Of a stretch of 64,000 nt of DNA, positions 57,947 through 64,000 are shown in pieces. The notes below the pieces were generated by a model that made no database searches, was not told the DNA's origin, and worked only from the letters and a program-made list of their open reading frames with translations. The stretch covers positions 1,178,001 through 1,242,000 of the forward strand of contig WOAB01000606.1 in the NCBI GenBank assembly GCA_027886185.1. The letters are read 5' to 3'. The position numbers and the translations under genes were made by a program. The DNA is from Rheum nobile (Eukaryota > Streptophyta > Magnoliopsida > Caryophyllales > Polygonaceae). Each line of letters opens with the position of its first letter. Position 1 is the first letter of the stretch.

Positions 57947-58852
57947 ATGGATAGATTTCCCCACTTCCATCAGGAGCCGCAGTATGACCCATACTCATAC
58001 GCATATACTTCAGGGTGGAGAGATCACCCCAATTCGAGTTATGGGCACCAACAATATCCCCATTATGGTCATGATTACCAGGAGTTTTACCCGAGACCAC
58101 AGTCATTCTATCAGCAGGGTACTCCACCGCAGTACTACCCAGCCTACGAGCATAGCCTACCAGTGTCCAATCCATATTACTATGTCTCACAGTCTACTGC
58201 GTATTTATTCCGGACCTTAGAGAATCAGATGGGGCACAATCCAAGTCCCTCCATGTCATTGGAGGACATGTTTCAATCTCTCAATCAGAGCACGATCCAA
58301 CTTGAACAACAAATGAAGTCCTATATCCAGAACTCTGAGAGGCAGATGGGGCAAATGGTGCAAGCAGTGAGCAGAATGGAGGCCATGACGTCAGCAGAAC
58401 CACTATCTCACCCAGTGGTGCACCAGGAAGAGAATGTCTTCTCGATGACCCTACAAAGTACTGAGCAGTTGCATGTCGCCCCCTTAGCTCAAAGGGAAGA
58501 ACAAATTTGTGAGACGGGTGCAGAATACAACGAGATATCTGCAGAAGAGAACCCGAGACCGCGGGAGGTATACCTCGACCTCGGTTCACCCACTGAGGAG
58601 ATGGGTATTCCAGACGATATTTTGGATCGCGTTGTGCTTTCTGAAGAAGATTATTTTTTGGGACTGGAGGAATTTAGCGACCAAGAGGAGGAGTGCCGCG
58701 ATCGCGGAAACGATCCTGCGACGCTCGTTCCTCTCGAAAATGCCCCAGCAGCCCCCGACCCTCTCGAGGCTGCCTATGATGAGTATGTGTGTCTAAACTC
58801 CTCCCCGCTCATTGCGTTGCACCCCGTTGCACCCTTCCCTGAGGCATTATAA
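57947..58852 (+). CDS. Gag-like open frame of the Athila-like element
   Basis: 302 residues from the ATG at 57947, which follows a splice-like TTGTTACAG. The N-terminal third is rich in Tyr, Pro, Gln and His (PQYDPYSYAYTSGWRDH). The middle has a helical stretch with MGQMVQAVSRMEAM-type heptads, and the C-terminal third is acidic (LSEEDYFLGLEEFSDQEEE). The arrangement resembles the region between Gag and protease in Athila/Tat-like elements, but no capsid domain or zinc knuckle is visible. It could be an N-terminally shortened Gag. A GATCGCGG dyad (CCGCGATCGCGG) lies inside it at 58696. It is fully open, so perhaps still translated. Confidence 0.5.
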   Translation: MDRFPHFHQEPQYDPYSYAYTSGWRDHPNSSYGHQQYPHYGHDYQEFYPRPQSFYQQGTPPQYYPAYEHSLPVSNPYYYVSQSTAYLFRTLENQMGHNPSPSMSLEDMFQSLNQSTIQLEQQMKSYIQNSERQMGQMVQAVSRMEAMTSAEPLSHPVVHQEENVFSMTLQSTEQLHVAPLAQREEQICETGAEYNEISAEENPRPREVYLDLGSPTEEMGIPDDILDRVVLSEEDYFLGLEEFSDQEEECRDRGNDPATLVPLENAPAAPDPLEAAYDEYVCLNSSPLIALHPVAPFPEAL

Positions 58853-58864
58853 GATACTCGAAGG

Positions 58865-59254
58865 TTGAAGAACAACAATGAAATCTATGAGGCCTTCCGT
58901 AACTATGCAAAAACCGTTCCTTTGGTCACATTGACAAACAATATCCCTCGCTGCACAGAATTTTTAAGGGCGCTGGCCAATATAAAGAAGAAACCAAAGG
59001 GGAAGCACAAGAAGGAGGCCTTAATTCAGGTGGCAGATTTTTACATGCTGGATACGGGGCAGGACATACATGCAGCCCCTGAGATGCTGGGTAGACCATT
59101 TCTGAAGATGGCAAGTGTATTCATAGATATGAACATCGGTCCAACCATCATGAAGGGCACAAGCATGGGGGAAAGGCTCAACATGGAGCACACAAAGCGG
59201 CATCCCCCTGATATAGACCTTAGGAGTTCAAGTGATAGGAGCAACCCGAGTTAA
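58865..59254 (+). pseudogene. Gag-pol linker and protease-end remnant
   Basis: The open frame after the gag-like stop has the linker wording NIPRCTEFLRALANIKKKPK and, after a deletion, LGRPFLKMASVFIDMNIG, a block usually just after the protease active site in Athila-type elements. The DTG active site itself is not present (DFYMLDTGQD is a coincidental DTG without its context). So the catalytic core was deleted between these two blocks, leaving a short pseudogene. Confidence 0.55.
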
Positions 59255-59744
59255 AGAGGTTGAGCACTATGTCGAGCCAAGGACAAAAAACAAGGCGCTT
59301 CTCGGGAGGTAACCCGATGTTAGGTACTTTCTTTCCCTTCCCTTAGTTTTTTTTTTTTTTAGTTTTGTAGTTTTTGTAGTTCTGTGTCGAACTAACCTGC
59401 AGGACGCGTGAAAAAGTGAAGACGGAAAGGCGGCGACCGCCGCCAACCTTACGGCGACCGCCACCAATCTCCCCCTTCGAAAATTTGGCTATGACAAATA
59501 GCAGCGACCGTCGTTTAATTACGGCGACCGCCGTTTAATGGCGGCGACCGCTGCCCTCCTTACGGCGACCGCCGCCATTTCTCAAAAAAAAAAAAAGTTC
59601 CACCGGAGGCCAGCTGTCCGAGTTTCCCATGGAGAGATGGTGCGCATCATGTTGTCAAGGAGGAGACATTAGACCTACACTTTTAATTGACAATGATGAT
59701 GGCCCTACAATTGGCAGCTGAGGAGGAGGAACACTAGGGCCCAC
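59255..59744. repeat. Internal non-coding segment with dyad array
   Basis: CGGCGACCGCCG-type dyads start at 59431, 59452, 59502, 59522, 59542 and 59563, i.e. spaced 21, 50, 20, 20 and 21 bp. A T-run lies at 59347-59359 and an A-run at 59585-59596. No gene. Confidence 0.75.
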
Positions 59745-60783
59745 ACCACGATTACATCTGGGCCCCATTTTTGTGTTCGTTGAAGGCCATGCAACCCCGC
59801 CATACTTGTTATACCACTATTCACCAGAGTGGTTCCTTTTGGTTGCATGGTAGGAGTTGATGGAGTTGAAGGCCGTGCAACCCTGATTTCCTTAATGACC
59901 ACCACACCTTACAGTGGTTCCCTATGGTTGCACGATAGAGTTGAGATGAAGATACCCGCCCAACACTAGAGACCTGGGCATATATTGTGAAGACCGCCAG
60001 CGACACCTTCAGTGTCCAAGCAGCTTGGCGACGTTTGTGAGTCCATTCTCTGTCTTCCCTGTGCTTTATTCTTTTTGTCTTTCATTACATTGAGGACAAT
60101 GCAATGTTTAAGCATGGGGGAGGATTCTATACTTTCTGTATAGTTGAGGAAAAGAAAAAAATGAAAAAGAGCCAAAAATTGAAAAAAGGCAAAAATTGAA
60201 ATCCTGGGATAGGTCGAAAACCTGAAAAGGCGGCCTAGGTAATAAGCAGGTGGCTTGGACCAGCATTAGGCTGGGGTAATAATTGGTCAAGAGTGATGTG
60301 AGTATATTGTGAGCCCATCTATTGAAAAATGAAATGAGTGGCTTGGTGAAAACCCGAAAGGGCGTCTTGGCAAAATGAGTGAAAATAAGAAGAGTGATTT
60401 ATAGGAATCATCATTTTTGCTGGCGTGGCGACATAAGAAGAGGTGATATAAGGAGGATTCGGGTTGGTCACTTTGGAGGTATAAGAAGATAGATGGGAGA
60501 TAGGATTAGATTTTTATTCACTCTATGGTGTTTGGGATAAGCTTGGGGGAAGTACTCTACTTTCCTTTTAGCTTAATTGTGTTGGTGTTGTGTGTGCTGA
60601 TGTGTGCTGGTGGATGAGTAGATTTCTTATGCGGTTGGTTAGGGGGATGTTGTGCTTTCATGTAGATGCTTTTACTCTTAGTTGTGAGTTTCTTTGCATG
60701 TTGATGATCTAGGAACTGTATTGATGATGGGTGATAGTTTTCTATCCACTCGAGACGAGTAGAGATTCAAGTGTAGGGGAGTT

Positions 60784-62055
60784 TGATACACACGATTATG
60801 TTGTGTGTATAGACGGGGTTTTAGCATTGATTTAGTGGTGTTTTAGGATACTTTAGAGGAGTTGTGGAGTATTGGCGAGGAGGTGCTGAAGACACACTTT
60901 TGGAGGCTTTGGGAGCATTCGGAGCTGAAGAGACGAAGACACTGAAGGAATGGCTTCACGGCGACCGCTGCCCACATTGCGGTGACCGCCGCCAAAGCCC
61001 TCCCAGCAACCGTGGCTACGACTTGAGAACGGCGACCGCCGTATAAAGACGGCGACCGCCGCAATTACGGTGACCGCCGCAGAGGAGGCAGCGACCGCCG
61101 CCGCTGTCAGAAGCCCACCGAGCCCGTTTTCCTTATTTGTTTTATTTGGACTACTTTTATTACGTTTTAGTATTTCGTTTAATGTGAATTTTGGAGATTT
61201 TCCTTTTAGTATTTAAGGGTTAGAAGGGAGCTTGGCCTCCCTTAACTCTCGAACCCTAATTTCATCTTTTCCCTTTCTACGTACTTTGCTATGAAGAACT
61301 AAGCCACTCTTGCTTAGTCAGACGCTGAAGCTTTCGTTTTGATTAAGTTGTGAGATTTTCGTTCCTTATCTATTGCATGGATTTTATCTATTCTCTTGCT
61401 TGATTGCTTATGATTAATATTGATAATCTCTAGCCTGCGCAACTAGGGTTTGTTTCTATTGATTGATTGCTAGATCTAGATTGTTACTGGTTGAGCATAT
61501 CTATTTCAGAGTAGCAACTGTATCGTACTAGTATCTGGTTTTGCTAGTCTTATGCAGAAGAGAACTGATTTACATTCTAGGATAAAAGCTGGTTGTTTTA
61601 TGCTAGAATTGTATCCAACTATATTTCTATCCGTAACGCTGTTGTTAAACTGAATCTTGATAGTTTCAGGGTTGTTTAATTAGTTAGTGCTAATAGTATC
61701 TGATTGTGCTATTAGTTATATCTGAAAAGGAATTGGAATTTCCATTGCATGAGATATTGAATGATTTTCTAAGATCAACTTGTCATACGAATAGTGGATG
61801 TTTGTTTGACTGAGCTATTTCCCCATCACTGATTTCACAACTTTTAGTTTGTTTACCTTTTGCATGCTTAGATTTACTGAAACATACAACTCCCCCCCCC
61901 CCTCCCTTTGGTTACTTTGGATTGACATATAAATTGCATATAACGATAGACTCTGTCTCCTTGTGGATTCGACCCTTACTTACCTAGGACTACGGTTTAA
62001 GGTTTGTTTGGACTACTTGCATAGCAGAAATTAGCACGACAAATTCCTGTTATCA
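60784..62055 (+). repeat. LTR of the Athila-like element (right)
   Basis: 1272 bp, TGATACACACG to CTGTTATCA; partner of 56541-57813. The dyads at 60959 and 60980 are 21 bp apart and more follow to 61100. The C run near 61893 is shorter and broken by a T. Confidence 0.9.
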
Positions 62056-62227
62056 CTAACCTATGCCCTTAGGGCATAGGTTAAGATCCTATATGTAGAA
62101 ACTTTTGATTATGTGTTATTTTTTTTTGAATATTTTAATTTTTTTTAAATGGGTTCACCTTTCATTCTTTAGGATTTATATTCCTTAATAGAAATTCTTA
62201 ACCTATGCCCTTAGGGCATAGGTTAGA
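62056..62227. mobile_element. MITE with self-palindromic terminal repeats
   Basis: 172 bp with inverted ends of 31 bp (CTAACCTATGCCCT, T, AGGGCATAGGTTAAGA and its complement). Each end is itself a palindrome: 13-bp arms around a single base, at 62057-62083 and 62199-62225. The interior is AT-rich with no frame. It directly abuts the 3' end of the Athila-like LTR. No clear target duplication is seen. Confidence 0.7.
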
Positions 62228-62273
62228 AAAACGGTAAAAAGAATACTAATCAAACTTCCATTAAAAATAATAC

Positions 62274-62633
62274 ATTGGTGGCATGAATGTTGTTTGTGAA
62301 ATCAATTTCCTGAGGATCAATCTCATACTCTAGGACATTGCACTCATTCTTTACAAACGGAACCGTCTAGTAGAGGATCATGTAAAAAAATATGTGTTTT
62401 TGTATCTCAAATGCAACTTTGTACACAAAATCACATTATCTAGCATAACATATATGCGTAAAACATACCGCAGGATTGGCCCAATGTTTCTCCAGAAGTG
62501 TTGTCACACAGTAGTTCCTATAATGAATGGCATCTGCTACTGGCTTTACATAAAGCCACGTTTGCGCATCCTTCTCTTGTGTCATGTATATTAACTCTGA
62601 ACGATATGTGTCTGATGGTGGTGAGAACTTCAT
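62274..62633 (-). CDS. Two adjoining exons of an unidentified gene (partial)
   Basis: On the - strand 62469-62633 (165 bp, 55 codons) reads DTYRSELIYMTQEKDAQTWL, YVKPVADAIHYRNYCVTTLL and so on to HWANPA, followed by GTATGTTTT. 62274-62366 (93 bp, 31 codons) reads TVPFVKNECNVLEYEIDPQE and so on to IHATN, followed by GTATTATT. The intron of 102 bp has GT and CTACTAG. Both exons are phase 0, fully open and of mixed, protein-like composition. I do not recognise the family. Whatever lay further 3' has been displaced by the MITE and the LTR. It may be the truncated remains of a host gene. Confidence 0.4.
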
Positions 62634-63778
62634 CTTTATGCAAAAGCTTTGTGACTTTGTTTATGTTATCAATGACTTCTTACATGTATGCCTAAATTGA
62701 TTCAACGACACTTGTTTATGTCTACTTCTTGTATATTTGACTTTGATACAAAAAAAAGTTAATATCTTTTTCCAAGTTTGTGCATCCTTCTCTTGTGTCA
62801 TGTGTATTAACACCAATGCTCATGCTCCTAAACTAAGGCTTGGAAATTTTAGTTGCTTTAATGATGTGATGATTGGAAAGATAAAAGAAACCAATAGTTT
62901 CTGAAAAATGGTTTTAAAATAAGTTTTGCTTTCAGTGTTGAGGTGACTGTAGAATGTCCCAATGCTTCTTGACGACTAAGTTAGTTTGATCCCTCAGATT
63001 GTCTTTTGTCATGTATATATCTCTAATTCTTGTATATTTTGACTCTTGGATATATATATGTTAGTAGAACAACGTGTACGACGGGCTAGCCACTTTATTT
63101 GTTACAACCAAATTGACAACACCATCACAATGCCATCACCTTGCATCTTGTTCTCATGGTGTAATTTCCATGGATGTAATACACCTTCACTTCAAGCCTC
63201 ATGTGTCTTAAGACCCTTTGAACTGAATGTATAGTGAGCATCCACTCTTGTAAGTATGTAACTACAAATTTTATTCTGATGATGGATCACTAAAGCAAAG
63301 GTTCTCAAGGAGAACATCTCAAAGTTATTTCCTTTTTCCATCTTGTAGTGACTTAGGGCTACCAAATTTATCTCCAACATACCACATTTAAGTGGTGTAC
63401 TGGTGTGTATTGATTTGCAATGTCCCTATGCATTCATTCATACTGAAATGCAATGTTGATCTCTATGGATAGCTAGCGAGTGATCGTAATCCTAGAGGTT
63501 GTATATCTAGAAAAGAAATAACATTATTGACAAAAAAAACAAAGAAAATGGTAGAGAAAGAAAAAATCTATCTAGAAAATAAACAAATTCCTCAAAGCCC
63601 CTTCAGTTGTTCACCTAGACCAGTAAGTATAGTCCACTTCTCAAATGCGATCTTTGATGATTTGACATCTTTGTTTATCGATTGTAGTAAAAATCCATAC
63701 CAACTTATCAATATCTCACTATACCTATAATTACATTTCAAAGGCTTATACTCTTTTTCCACAAATAGAATGTCTTAC
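62634..63778 (-). other. Possible introns/exons upstream of the unidentified gene
   Basis: A 62-residue open frame at 63192-63380 (- strand, INLVALSHYKMEKGNNFEMF) may be an exon or chance. Other frames here are short. I cannot connect it to the exons at 62274-62633. Confidence 0.25.
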
Positions 63779-63820
63779 CAGATGATGGTTGAATTGATCT
63801 AGGGTACCAAATTGAACCAT
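63779..63820 (-). CDS. Candidate first exon
   Basis: On the - strand ATG starts MVQFGTLDQFNHHL and stops at a good donor (CATCTG then GTAAGAC). It is preceded by a pyrimidine- and TCT-rich stretch (63880-63960) that looks like a 5' leader. In an alternative reading the frame extends upstream to 63988. It could be the first exon of the gene ending at 62274. Weak. Confidence 0.25.
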
Positions 63821-64000
63821 AGAAATAGATTTCGGAACCTGATTTTCATATGTATTGTCCCCGATTGAAGAAGAAGAGAACGGACAATTGAATATAATTG
63901 AACAATAAATCAGAGGCTTACTAATAGAGATAGAGGCTTTGCTAGAGAGATAAAAAAAAAGGAGTGACCTCAACATCCCGATCTTCACCGCCAGAGCCTG
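63821..64000 (-). other. Possible 5' leader at the window edge
   Basis: An A-run at 63953-63961 (+ strand) and CTTCTTCTTC-like pyrimidine text on the - strand. The window ends here, so the promoter is not visible. Confidence 0.25.

Larger units (their letters stand above)
57814..60783 (+). mobile_element. Internal region of a non-autonomous Athila-like retrotransposon
   Basis: It has a primer binding site, a Gag-like open frame, a short remnant of the Gag-protease linker, and then only non-coding DNA with dyad repeats up to a polypurine tract (GTGTAGGGGAGTT, 60771-60783). Protease, RT, RNase H and integrase are absent, so the element depends on others for copying, as in TR-GAG or LARD-type elements. 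The right LTR is followed by CTAAC, the expected 5-bp target, but its left partner is lost. Confidence 0.75.

Noticed and set aside
59049..59060. Aspartic protease active site (LDTGQ) in the Athila-like remnant
   Set aside because: The residues after DTG do not fit the A/S-x-x-N/F pattern of gypsy proteases, and the neighbouring blocks show the core was deleted.
58864..59254. Separate host gene
   Set aside because: The wording and position fit the linker and post-protease part of an Athila-type polyprotein within the LTR pair.

Overview
The window is nuclear DNA of a flowering plant, probably a eudicot; I cannot name the species. The basis is the set of families present: Tat- and Athila-type Ty3/gypsy elements, a TRIM primed by initiator-Met tRNA, plant L1-type LINEs, Mutator-like elements (MULEs), a plant mobile domain (PMD) gene, GT-AG introns and AT-rich spacers. 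No bacterial-type operon, rRNA, tRNA or CRISPR was seen. Almost everything is transposable-element DNA, much of it nested and broken.

Layout. 1-5611: AT-rich spacer with a degraded repeat, a TRIM-like solo LTR split by another solo LTR, and one nearly complete TRIM. 5620-31635: a very large (26.0 kb) MULE bounded by matching terminal inverted repeats and an 8-bp target duplication. It holds, left to right, a spliced but nonsense-broken transposase ending in an OTU-like domain (+ strand), a 67-bp minisatellite, three blocks of a 31-bp AT-rich satellite (about 380 copies) separated by repeated 3' fragments of a PMD gene, and the whole, damaged PMD gene (- strand). The PMD gene has itself been hit by an LTR-like insertion and a fold-back rearrangement. 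31644-37198: an LTR-like remnant, a diverged Athila-like solo LTR and an internally deleted LINE. 37199-46571: a full-length Tat-lineage retrotransposon on the - strand with 5-bp target duplications, a dual RNase H and a spliced antisense extra ORF. 47304-51854: a second MULE, almost entirely one long inverted repeat, carrying a GRF zinc-finger gene and the last exons of a transposase. 51864-52990: spacer with one unrecognised ORF. 53040-55477: a 5'-truncated LINE (- strand). 55497-62055: an Athila-like non-autonomous retrotransposon in the arrangement internal-LTR-internal-LTR. 62056-62227: a MITE with self-palindromic ends. 62228-64000: the region most likely to hold host coding exons (- strand), unidentified.

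How the parts work together. The two MULEs show different routes by which cut-and-paste elements gain extra sequence: one carries a PMD gene and a satellite, the other has become a giant palindrome whose transcripts would be self-complementary. The LTR elements share an unusual short dyad (CGGCGnnCGCCG) spaced close to two DNA helical turns. None of the transposition proteins appears intact. All identities rest on motif reading; no alignment or database search was possible.
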